From positions 1 through 37,315 of the forward strand of contig JAFQEB010000012.1 in assembly GCA_017399225.1 (NCBI GenBank): a DNA stretch of 37,315 bases, written 5' to 3'. The notes beneath the pieces were generated by a model. It was not told the origin of the DNA. It saw nothing but the letters and a program-made list of their open reading frames with translations, and made no database searches. How positions within the stretch are numbered: position 1 is the first letter of the stretch; every line of letters begins with the position of its first letter. Made by a program: the position numbers and the translations under genes. Positions 8,513 to 14,858 of the stretch are shown here, piece by piece. This DNA comes from Clostridia bacterium (GTDB taxonomy: Bacteria; Bacillota_A; Clostridia; Christensenellales; Aristaeellaceae).

Positions 8513-9385
8513 TTATTCAGCCGCAGGAACCTTCAGCGCATCCAGCGTGGCCTGCTTGCCGCCATACAGACCCATGGGCTCGACATGGATGGGCGCAACG
8601 ATCACGATGTGCGTGCCGTTCTCGGCGTTGAAGTTGTCCTGATAGGGAATGTGCGCGAAGTAGTTTGCAAACACGTCGCCAGCTTCCACAACCATGTTGG
8701 GCTGGACATAGTCAGCGAACTCGATGACCTTCAGGGTCACGTTCTTTTCAGCCAGGATCTCAGCGGCAACCGCCAGGATCTGGGCATGGGGCACGGGAGA
8801 CGCAGCCACGGTGATCTCAGTGCCGGCCAAGGCAGCATAGTCGACCGTCGCATCGAAGCCATCGGTGGGCTCAGCCACGACGGAGACAGCAGAGCCGCCG
8901 TAAGTGGTAGTGATGTATTCGGCAACCTTCCGGCTGGTCAGCGCAGCCACCAGCGCCTTGGTAGCGTCGGTGTTCTCATTGCCCGCCTTGACGCACAGAA
9001 CGTTGGCATAGGGGGAATCAGCGCTTTCGATCAGCAGGGAATCCTTCACGGGATTCAGACCGGCGTCCAGCGCAAAGTTATTGTTGATGATGGCATAGTC
9101 CACATCGCCCTTGATGTTGGGGATCATGGCAGCCTCGACCTCCTGGAACTTGATGCCCAGGGGATTCTCAGCGATATCCTTGGCAGTGGCGGTGATGCCG
9201 GCTTCTTCCTTGAGCTTGATGATGCCGTTGGCCTCCAGCAGCAGCAGGGCGCGGCCTTCGTTGGTGGGATCGTTGGGCACTGCGATGGTGATGCCCTTAT
9301 CCTTGCTGCCGGCAACAAAGCCAAGCACGACGCCGACGCAAACCAGAACTGCCAGCAGGATGATGATGAGCTTCTTCTTGTTCAT
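8513..9385 (-). CDS. metQ: Methionine-binding protein MetQ with permuted domain order
   Basis: 290 residues from ATG 9385 (AAGGAG nine bases upstream; the in-frame ATG at 9481 overlaps a small ORF and is rejected). NlpA/MetQ family substrate-binding subunit. Family blocks are unmistakable but in swapped order. Residues 31-170 carry what is normally the second half (IAVPNDPTNEGRALLLLEANG; AENPLGIKFQEVEAA; DYAIINNNFALDAGL; SPYANVLCVK). A linker follows (~171-188). Residues 189-290 carry what is normally the first half (VAASPVPHAQIL; KVIEFADYVQPN; ANYFAHIPYQDNFN; IHVEPMGLYGGKQATLDAL). The C-terminal TLDAL joins naturally to the N-terminal GITIAVPNDP, as expected of a circular permutation. The N-terminus (residues 6-26) is hydrophobic but has no lipobox (VLVC, -1 not small), so it probably stays as a membrane anchor. 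Assignment to MetQ is supported by metN and metI downstream. Confidence 0.93.
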   Translation of the reverse strand: MNKKKLIIILLAVLVCVGVVLGFVAGSKDKGITIAVPNDPTNEGRALLLLEANGIIKLKEEAGITATAKDIAENPLGIKFQEVEAAMIPNIKGDVDYAIINNNFALDAGLNPVKDSLLIESADSPYANVLCVKAGNENTDATKALVAALTSRKVAEYITTTYGGSAVSVVAEPTDGFDATVDYAALAGTEITVAASPVPHAQILAVAAEILAEKNVTLKVIEFADYVQPNMVVEAGDVFANYFAHIPYQDNFNAENGTHIVIVAPIHVEPMGLYGGKQATLDALKVPAAE

Positions 9386-9453
9386 GATGATACTCTCCTT
9401 TTTCTTGTAACGTATGCACAGCATTTTGCGGGATATGCGGCGATGACAAAGCA

Positions 9454-9510
9454 TCACATTCGCCTGCTCTCGCGGTTGCACCGTGCGGTGATGCGGGCTG
9501 TGTTTTCCAT
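9454..9510 (-). CDS. Second small leader ORF, 18 codons
   Basis: ATG 9510 to TGA 9454-9456 encodes MENTARITARCNRESRRM. A very strong ribosome site (AAAAGGAGG, nine bases before the ATG) makes translation likely. It lies between the attenuator terminator and metQ, in a different frame from metQ. Its 3' half is enclosed by a seven-base inverted repeat (GCATCAC/GTGATGC, 9451-9457 and 9488-9494). The peptide is basic, with one Cys and a terminal Met; no function is recognised. It may be a second regulatory leader peptide or a translational spacer. Confidence 0.55.
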   Translation of the reverse strand: MENTARITARCNRESRRM

Positions 9511-9538
9511 CTACAAGGGCCTCCTTTTACCGATATCT

Positions 9539-9583
9539 AAAGAAAAGAGGAAGTCTCCATCCTTCGATGCAGCTTCCTCCTTC
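9539..9583 (-). terminator. Attenuator terminator in the metQNI leader
   Basis: Leftward hairpin GAGGAAG/CTTCCTC (arms at 9573-9579 and 9547-9553), with an inner CATC-GAAG-GATG mini-stem, followed directly by TTTTCTTT. It lies about 50 bases after the Met-rich leader ORF stop and 150 bases before metQ, so it must be read through for the transporter to be made. A weaker CTGCC/GGCAG hairpin (9587-9591, 9616-9620) lies between leader stop and terminator. Confidence 0.8.
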
Positions 9584-9629
9584 TCTCTGCCACCCTGTAT
9601 TCCTCCGGGATGTCGGGCAGCGATATCAG

Positions 9630-9722
9630 TCAGCGCATCTGAATTCCGGTACGGCAACGCATGCTCATGCGGCACATGCACATGGGCATCATCATGAACA
9701 TCGCGGTGTGTACCAGCTTCAT
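9630..9722 (-). CDS. Met/Cys-rich leader peptide of metQNI
   Basis: A 30-codon ORF (ATG 9722, TGA 9630-9632) with a good ribosome site (GAGGAAGGGAG, about nine bases upstream), starting about 28 bases after the predicted transcription start. Ten of its 30 codons are ATG, including three in a row (codons 10-12), and three are TGC; codons 8-23 read MFMMMPMCMCRMSMRC. An intrinsic terminator follows, then metQNI. This is the layout of a transcription-attenuation leader peptide in which ribosome stalling on scarce Met (perhaps Cys) codons decides terminator formation. I could not derive a unique antiterminator pairing by eye. A Met/Cys-rich metal-binding peptide is a less likely alternative. Confidence 0.8.
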   Translation of the reverse strand: MKLVHTAMFMMMPMCMCRMSMRCRTGIQMR

Positions 9723-9756
9723 CTGCGCGTACTCCCTTCCTCAGGAAATTACAAAA

Positions 9757-9785
9757 AGGATAACATGCGCTTTCGGGTTTGTCAA
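9757..9785 (-). promoter_or_regulatory. Sigma-A promoter of the metQNI leader
   Basis: Leftward TTGACA (9780-9785), 17-base spacer, TATCCT (9757-9762). It is placed about 35 bases before the Met-rich leader ORF. Confidence 0.82.
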
Positions 9786-9842
9786 CCCTTTCAGGTGTTT
9801 TCATCCTGTTTTTTGGCGTCTGCCCGCAGAAAGGTTCGGCTT

Positions 9843-9912
9843 TTGACAGGCAGGGGCCAATCTTGTAAAATATGCCTTCCCTCTTGCAAATACCGGCAGG
9901 AACCGCTACAAT
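9843..9912 (+). promoter_or_regulatory. Two candidate promoters of the L,D-transpeptidase gene
   Basis: P1: TTGACA (9843-9848), 17 bases, TAAAAT (9866-9871). P2: TTGCAA (9884-9889), 17 bases, TACAAT (9907-9912). Both point rightward toward the ATG at 9946; P1 is the stronger match to consensus. Confidence 0.7.
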
Positions 9913-9945
9913 AAGACCGTACGTTGAAATGGCGAGGTATGCAAT

Positions 9946-11697
9946 ATGAAAAAGTTCCTGATATTCCTGCTGGCTGCGCTGGCCCTGCTGCCCGTGCAGG
10001 CACTGGCCGACGATACAGACGAGGCCGAGGTGGCCATCGTAGTTGAAAACCAGCCCCTGACCTATGGCTCCTTCGGCGAGGAGGTCGCCATGCTGCAGCT
10101 GAAGCTGGAAGCGCTGAACTACTATGAGGGCGAGATCACCGGCAGCTACGGCGACCTGACCAAGGCTGCGGTCAAGGCCTTCCAGTCGGACTTCAGCCTG
10201 CTGCAGACGGGCGAGGCAGACGTGGAGACCCAGACGCTCCTGTTCTCCACCCAGTACAGGCCCCTGCGCCTGGGCTGCACGGGCGAGGACGTCCGCCTGC
10301 TGCAGGTGCGTTTGACCGACCTGGGCTACTATGACGGCAAGCTCTCCGGCACCTACCTGCCCGCCACGCAGGAGGCGGTGTACAACTTCCAGCTGCTCAG
10401 CGGCGAGGCGCCCACCGGCAGCGCGGACGTGGATACCCTGACGCTCCTGTTCTCCGAAAACGCCGTTGCCTGGCAGGACGGGCAGGATATTCTGGCTTCC
10501 GCCTCCCCTACGCCCGATCCCTACAGCGTGGTGGATTTTGTTACCCCCACGCCCGCGCCCGTCATCCCTTACACCAAGACGCTCAAGTATGAGGAGTCCT
10601 CCGGCAAGCTGGTCAAGCAGCTGCAGGAGCGCCTGACCGAGCTGGGCTACTACAGCGGCCGCATCTCCGGCAACTTCCTGGGGCATACCCGCAATGCCGT
10701 CAAGGCATTCCAGGAGCAGAACGCCCTGAAGGCGGACGGCATCGTCGGCCGGATGACCTGGGACGCGCTCTTCAATGATCCCGACGTGCGCGGCGTGAAT
10801 GACGAGCCCAAGCCCAAGCCCCCCGTCCCCTACGCCATCACCGTGGACGTCAACAACCAGGTCACCACCGTGTACGGCCTGGATGAAAACAACGAGTACA
10901 CCGTGATCGTGCGGCAGATGCTGTGCTCCACCGGCACAAAAGCAGCGCCCTCCGACGTGGGCGAATGGGTGCTTACCGGCCGCACCGCCCGCTGGTGCGA
11001 TTTCCCCAAATGGGGCGGCCACGCCCAGTTCTGGACAAAGATCAACGATTCCATCGCTTTCCATAGCGTCATCTACAACAGCTATGACACGATGGATCTT
11101 AGCACCAAGAGCTACAAGAACCTCGGCACCCGCGCCTCCCACGGCTGCATCCGCCTGACCGTCGCCGACGCCAAGTGGATCTACGACAACTGCGGCGAAG
11201 GCGTCGTCGTCACCATCACCGAGGATCTCCCTGCCGACCCGGAGCTGCGCGCAGCCCTCAAGCTGCCCTCCCTCAACAAGCAGTACATGCTGCCCTATGT
11301 GACCCCCGAACCCACCGCCGCCCCCGTATACACAGCCGGCATGCTGCCTGAGGGCGAATTCCGCACGCTGAAGAAGAACTCCTCCGGTGAGGACGTTTTC
11401 TGGCTGCAGAGCAAGCTGGCGGCGCTGGGCTACTACAGCGGCCACATCGGCGGCACTTACCTGGACGGCACCGTCAAGGCCGTGAAGGCCTTCCAGAAGG
11501 ATCACAAGCTGAGTCAGACCGGCCAGGTGGACCGAAAGACCTGGAACGCCATCTATGCCGAGGAGCTGGCCACCCCGACGCCCGCGCCCACCGCAACCCC
11601 GACGCCCACCCCTACGCCGACGCCGGCCCCCGTGGCAACGCCCGTGCCCACCGCCGCGCCGACCATCAACCCCGGCGATCTGACACACGAAGAATAA
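9946..11697 (+). CDS. Secreted L,D-transpeptidase (YkuD) with four peptidoglycan-binding repeats
   Basis: 583 residues. A signal peptide (residues 1-21, ending VQALA) sends it out of the cell. Peptidoglycan-binding_1 repeats lie at ~38-98, ~105-168, ~213-275 and ~470-530; each has the LQ..L..LGYY.G...G.....T..AVK.FQ pattern. The YkuD catalytic domain (~295-425) sits between repeats three and four; its active site shows His373 (AFHSVIYN) and the SHGCIRL motif with His399 and Cys401. L,D-transpeptidases make 3-3 crosslinks or attach groups to peptidoglycan and are insensitive to most penicillins. Pro/Thr-rich linkers flank the domains and a long TP-repeat tail ends the protein, probably a wall-spanning spacer. 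GAGG lies eight bases before the start. Monocistronic, with its own terminator. Confidence 0.95.
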   Translation: MKKFLIFLLAALALLPVQALADDTDEAEVAIVVENQPLTYGSFGEEVAMLQLKLEALNYYEGEITGSYGDLTKAAVKAFQSDFSLLQTGEADVETQTLLFSTQYRPLRLGCTGEDVRLLQVRLTDLGYYDGKLSGTYLPATQEAVYNFQLLSGEAPTGSADVDTLTLLFSENAVAWQDGQDILASASPTPDPYSVVDFVTPTPAPVIPYTKTLKYEESSGKLVKQLQERLTELGYYSGRISGNFLGHTRNAVKAFQEQNALKADGIVGRMTWDALFNDPDVRGVNDEPKPKPPVPYAITVDVNNQVTTVYGLDENNEYTVIVRQMLCSTGTKAAPSDVGEWVLTGRTARWCDFPKWGGHAQFWTKINDSIAFHSVIYNSYDTMDLSTKSYKNLGTRASHGCIRLTVADAKWIYDNCGEGVVVTITEDLPADPELRAALKLPSLNKQYMLPYVTPEPTAAPVYTAGMLPEGEFRTLKKNSSGEDVFWLQSKLAALGYYSGHIGGTYLDGTVKAVKAFQKDHKLSQTGQVDRKTWNAIYAEELATPTPAPTATPTPTPTPTPAPVATPVPTAAPTINPGDLTHEE

Positions 11698-11703
11698 TTA
11701 CCC

Positions 11704-11747
11704 ATACAAAAGCGCAGAGGTCATCACGACCCCTGCGCTTTTTGTAT
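11704..11747. terminator. Bidirectional intrinsic terminator
   Basis: ATACAAAAGCGCAG...CTGCGCTTTTTGTAT with an inner GGTC/GACC extension and an ATCAC loop. T-runs on both strands let it serve both the L,D-transpeptidase gene and the converging XRE-regulator operon. Confidence 0.9.
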
Positions 11748-11757
11748 GATCGGTAGT

Positions 11758-11955
11758 TCAGGCCTCCGGCCAGAAAAGCTCATCCAGGGTTTTGTCAAGG
11801 GCTTTGCAGATGGCCACGCACAGCTTGAGCGTCGGGTTATAGCTCCCCGATTCGATCAGGCCGATGGTCTGCCTCGTCACGCCAAGAAGCTCAGCCAGCT
11901 GCTCCTGGCTGAGATCCTTTTCGATGCGTGCGATTTTCATTTTCTTATTCTTCAT
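11758..11955 (-). CDS. Small XRE-family (Cro/CI) transcriptional regulator
   Basis: 65 residues, nearly all one helix-turn-helix: KIARIEKDLSQEQLAELLGVTRQTIGLIESGSYNPTLKLCVAICKALD, ending DELFWPEA. It is of the minimal YozG/Cro type, which usually binds DNA as a dimer without an effector domain. The ATG at 11955 has GGAGG eight bases upstream inside the end of the preceding membrane-protein gene and overlaps that gene's stop by 11 bases, so it is the last cistron of the operon. In many Firmicutes such small regulators are paired with membrane-protein genes and control their own operon; a candidate palindrome lies in front of the first gene (14782-14807). Confidence 0.9.
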   Translation of the reverse strand: MKNKKMKIARIEKDLSQEQLAELLGVTRQTIGLIESGSYNPTLKLCVAICKALDKTLDELFWPEA

Positions 11956-12637
11956 CCGCCGCGCCTCCTTCTGCCTCAGCCAGCTCCTGCTCCGCCGCCT
12001 TTTCGCTCATGCGGATCAGCCAGCGGTAATACCGCCAGAAGAGCCAGCCCATCAGCGTTCCGATGACCGCAGCGATGACGAGGGGTAGCCATCCCATGAC
12101 GCCCAGCAGCAGAAAGGGCGCCAACGTGACCGCGCCCGTGAACACGCCCAGGGCAATCGACGCCCAAAGGAAGCGGCGATCGCCCCGCTTGCGCTGCTCC
12201 GGCGTTTTATACAGGATCAGTCCGCTACGAGCCGCCAGGATCCGCCGGGCAAAGTACACCACTGCCGCCGCCAGCATACTCAGGAGATACCAGCTGCTGT
12301 GGGTCCGATCAACAAAGGCAGCGATAAAGATGGCCAGATACGCCGTCCAGTTCATCAGGAAAAAGGATGCGTGCAGGCTGATCCAGCGGCGCTCGGACAC
12401 CGCTTCGTCCCTGCCCCGCCAGGCTTTGCCGGCGGTCAGGGAAAAGGCAGCAGCGCCCAGGCCCACCGCCAGGCCGATCATCTCCGGCAGGGCGGTATAC
12501 CAGCAGCCGGTCTGCGTCCAGCACAGCGCCCCCATCGCCAGCAGCACAGCCGCCAGAATATAAAAGAAACAGGCCGACAGCTTCGTCCATGCCTTCTGGA
12601 TCCGTTCATCGGCAACAGGCCGCACTTCATTCTTCAT
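11945..12637 (-). CDS. Membrane protein, paralogue 4 of a tandem family (DUF6773-like)
   Basis: 230 residues from ATG 12637 (GGAG just upstream; an in-frame ATG at 12682 lies deep in the previous gene). A short polar start contains the motif ADERIQKAW, then about six hydrophobic segments in three pairs: two near residues 20-70, two near 85-130, and two near 160-205, with a basic cytoplasmic loop (TPEQRKRGDRR) before the last pair and an Ala/Glu-rich acidic tail. The DER motif, topology and basic loop recur in the three genes upstream, so all four are tandem paralogues. DUF6773 is suggested from memory of that family's pattern, not from a search. No enzymatic motif is visible. It overlaps both neighbours. 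Confidence 0.75.
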   Translation of the reverse strand: MKNEVRPVADERIQKAWTKLSACFFYILAAVLLAMGALCWTQTGCWYTALPEMIGLAVGLGAAAFSLTAGKAWRGRDEAVSERRWISLHASFFLMNWTAYLAIFIAAFVDRTHSSWYLLSMLAAAVVYFARRILAARSGLILYKTPEQRKRGDRRFLWASIALGVFTGAVTLAPFLLLGVMGWLPLVIAAVIGTLMGWLFWRYYRWLIRMSEKAAEQELAEAEGGAADEE

Positions 12638-13343
12638 CGCACTCCGCCACCTTTTTTGCCCGTTCTTCCAGCCTGTCGGCAATGTTGTCGCCCTGATCGC
12701 GTCGGCTGACGATGCGGCCGTGAATCACGCACAGCAACACGCACAGCCAGATCACATCGCCAATCAGATCGCCGAAATTCTGCACATCCTGCCCGCTGGC
12801 ACTGAGCAGCGCGACAATGCGGACGATAATCAATGCTGCGCCCAACAGCAGCATGAACAGCGTCAGCCGTTTCTTGCCGCGCCTGCGCCGCTCATTGCCA
12901 CCCCACAGTATCAGCCCCGCCCGGAACAGCTCCGTTTCGCAACGATCCCAGACCACAACCGCTATAACGGACGGCAGGAGCAGCGCCCATCCACCCAGGC
13001 CACGGACGAAGCTGAGCGTCACAAACTCCGATATGAGCAGCACCGCGAGCATCCCGCAATACGCACCGTCCAGCACGACATTCGCCTGCCCGCGCTGTGC
13101 TTCATCCAGTGGAAGCTTCACGCCCTTTACCGCACATACAGCAAGGGGGATGAGCAGCCCTGCTGCCAGCGTCACAGCCTCCGGCAGCAGGATCAGCCGT
13201 GGCAGTTCCGTCACCCCGACCAGTACCGCTTTAACAGCCAGCAGAAGCGCCAGCGTCAGCAGCAGCCACAGCCAGTACCGCGCCCGGATGGCGTGTCGTT
13301 CGGCTTGTAGCCGCTCATCAGGAGGATTCAACGTCCAGATCAT
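12627..13343 (-). CDS. Membrane protein, paralogue 3 of a tandem family (DUF6773-like)
   Basis: 238 residues. Same plan as its neighbours: DERLQAERHAIRARYW, two TM segments (~20-75), a polar loop with LPLDEAQRGQ, two TM segments (~90-135), a strongly basic loop (GGNERRRRGKKR) and two final TM segments (~155-200), with a charged tail. It starts 18 bases after the preceding paralogue and its end overlaps the next start by 11 bases, which indicates one transcript with coupled translation. An AAGGGGCGG site precedes the ATG. Function unknown. Confidence 0.75.
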   Translation of the reverse strand: MIWTLNPPDERLQAERHAIRARYWLWLLLTLALLLAVKAVLVGVTELPRLILLPEAVTLAAGLLIPLAVCAVKGVKLPLDEAQRGQANVVLDGAYCGMLAVLLISEFVTLSFVRGLGGWALLLPSVIAVVVWDRCETELFRAGLILWGGNERRRRGKKRLTLFMLLLGAALIIVRIVALLSASGQDVQNFGDLIGDVIWLCVLLCVIHGRIVSRRDQGDNIADRLEERAKKVAECDEE

Positions 13344-13361
13344 TTTGTTCCGCCCCTTCCC

Positions 13362-14045
13362 TTACTCATACAGTCTCTCACTCCATTCCGCACCTTTGAC
13401 GACCTCGTCCGCCGCCCGGTTGCTGTCACGGTAGGCCATATGCGCCCAATGCACACGGCTGGCAGCGCAGTAGGCCGCCAGCATCGCCGTCAGACCGATC
13501 TCCCACGCATCCGGCAGCGTTCCGGTGACCAGCCAGCCCAGGCCAAGAACAAGGGTGGTGATTCCGGCGAAGATCGCCAGCAGCTCCAGGATCAGGGCCA
13601 GACCCGATCGCGGCTTGCGCGTCAGCCCATGATACCAGCCGTTTTGCACACACTGGCTGCGCAGGCTGTTGTGCATCTGCGCGATCAGCAGTCCGGGCAA
13701 CTGGTAAAGGAACATATTCCCGCCGTCCAGCACCATGCCCAGGAGCATCACAGCGATCGCGACAGCCCACATCACGCGGAAGGCCCGGGCCCGCGCCTCC
13801 GTCAGCAGCTCACACAGGGCGTCGTCTGCTGTTTTCCACAGCCCCAGGCGGATACGCTGCACCAGCACCGTCAGCAGACCCGCCATCAGAGCCGCGCCCT
13901 CGACCAGCAGACCGGGCCAGACATATCCCAGCGCCAGCTTCAGCACAGCCAACAGCCCAAGTAGTCCCAGCGCCCACAGGTACAGCTTCGCGCCCAGCGC
14001 ATTCGCGCCGCGGACAGCCCGCTCATCATGCGTCTGCTTCATCAA
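13362..14045 (-). CDS. Membrane protein, paralogue 2 of a tandem family (DUF6773-like)
   Basis: 227 residues. HDERAVRGANALGAKLY at the N-terminus, two TM segments, a polar loop (WKTADDALCELL), two TM segments, a basic turn (LTRKPRSG) and two TM segments, ending in a soluble tail (YRDSNRAADEVVKGAEW). It is closest in sequence to paralogue 1 (both have DER....NALAAKL/NALGAKL and a K.ADDAL loop), which suggests a recent duplication. Its start overlaps the paralogue 1 stop by 20 bases. ATG 14042 is an equivalent alternative start. Function unknown. Confidence 0.75.
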   Translation of the reverse strand: MMKQTHDERAVRGANALGAKLYLWALGLLGLLAVLKLALGYVWPGLLVEGAALMAGLLTVLVQRIRLGLWKTADDALCELLTEARARAFRVMWAVAIAVMLLGMVLDGGNMFLYQLPGLLIAQMHNSLRSQCVQNGWYHGLTRKPRSGLALILELLAIFAGITTLVLGLGWLVTGTLPDAWEIGLTAMLAAYCAASRVHWAHMAYRDSNRAADEVVKGAEWSERLYE

Positions 14046-14727
14046 CGTTCTCCCCTTCTTCCATTTCCTGCGGGACAGCCTGCTCCATCGCCTTATCCGC
14101 CTGCTTGCCGCCGAGCTTGAGCATCAGGGTGAACATCAGGTAGAACAGGATCCCCCAGGAAGCGCCCATCCCCAGCACCCACAGCAGGCCTTTGGGATCG
14201 AATGCGCCGTCGACAATGCACTTTTCCCCGCCCATCACCACGCCGAAAAACAGCGTGCCGATGGCCGTGGAGCCTGCAAGCCGGGCCTTGCCGTTCTTCT
14301 CCGCCTTCTTCGTGCCCCACTGGAACAGGCCCCGGCGGATGACCAGCACCGTCATGATCAGCGCAGGCACGAACCACACGATGATGGAGGGCGCATACCA
14401 CAGGAGGTTCGCTTCATCCGCCAGCGTACACACAAACTCGCCCACCACCAGCACCATGAGCATCGTGCCGAAGGCCCTGCTCAGGCAGGCGTTGCGGATC
14501 TCCCGCAGCGCGTCGTCATCCGCGCGCCACACGCCCTTTGCCGTCAGCAGCACCGCTGCCGTGCCAAGGCCCGCCGCCAGCGCGATCACATCCAGCAGGC
14601 AGAAGCGCCAGCCACCCAGCGCCAGCTTCACCCCCAGCACGATTGCCTGGAGAACCAGCATCAGCGGCAGCAGCTTCGCCGCCAGGGCATTGCTGCCTTT
14701 TTCGATCCGTTCGTCCTTCAATTTCAT
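14026..14727 (-). CDS. Membrane protein, paralogue 1 of a tandem family (DUF6773-like)
   Basis: 233 residues; first gene of the five-gene operon. KDERIEKGSNALAAKLLPLML, two TM segments, loop WRADDDALREIRNA, two TM segments, basic loop (QWGTKKAEKNGKAR), two TM segments and an acidic tail. An excellent GAGGAGG site precedes the ATG. The shared DER motif directly before the first membrane helix and the D-rich loop between TM2 and TM3 are the most constant features of the four paralogues. No transporter, enzyme or bacteriocin-immunity motif is recognised. Likely controlled by the XRE protein encoded at the operon's end. Confidence 0.75.
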   Translation of the reverse strand: MKLKDERIEKGSNALAAKLLPLMLVLQAIVLGVKLALGGWRFCLLDVIALAAGLGTAAVLLTAKGVWRADDDALREIRNACLSRAFGTMLMVLVVGEFVCTLADEANLLWYAPSIIVWFVPALIMTVLVIRRGLFQWGTKKAEKNGKARLAGSTAIGTLFFGVVMGGEKCIVDGAFDPKGLLWVLGMGASWGILFYLMFTLMLKLGGKQADKAMEQAVPQEMEEGENVDEADA

Positions 14728-14781
14728 CCTTCTGCGCCTCCTCTTGTTTTCTTACAGGCACAGTATAGCACAGCGTATTGC

Positions 14782-14807
14782 AAAATGCTATATATAATTT
14801 GCATTTT
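14782..14807. promoter_or_regulatory. Candidate operator upstream of the membrane-protein/XRE operon
   Basis: AAAATGC (14782-14788) and GCATTTT (14801-14807) form a seven-base inverted repeat around an AT-only centre, 55 bases before the first gene. A TATACT that could be a -10 box lies between it and the gene, but no good -35 is spaced correctly. The position suits autoregulation by the XRE protein; this is inference. Confidence 0.35.
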
Positions 14808-14811
14808 CTAT

Positions 14812-14849
14812 GATAAAAATTGCGTGCCCGCCATTCAGCGAACACGCAA
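14812..14849 (-). terminator. Intrinsic terminator of the moxR-DUF58-transglutaminase operon
   Basis: TTGCGTG (14820-14826) / CACGCAA (14843-14849) stem, followed leftward by ATTTTTATC. It begins ten bases after the transglutaminase stop codon. Confidence 0.8.
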
Positions 14850-14858
14850 AGAGCAAAA

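Noticed and set aside
9386..9757. SAM riboswitch or T-box in the metQNI leader
   Set aside because: None of the conserved S-box elements is recognisable. A short AGGGTGGCA matches part of the T-box core but lacks the following CCGCG, and there is no room for stem I with a specifier loop between promoter and leader ORF.
9661..9846. 61-residue rightward ORF starting MLMRHMHM over the leader region
   Set aside because: It is the antisense image of the ATG-rich leader (CATG is its own complement), has no ribosome site and ends within the opposite promoter.
9511..11688. Very long leftward ORF (725 residues) across the L,D-transpeptidase gene
   Set aside because: It is antisense to a gene with a clear signal peptide and catalytic motifs; its Gly/His-rich composition is typical of GC-rich shadow frames. 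The same applies to the long shadow frames at 338-2380, 4824-6473, 15579-18479, 19411-22425, 23791-25251, 25374-26858, 27769-28989, 29528-31147 and 31243-33465.
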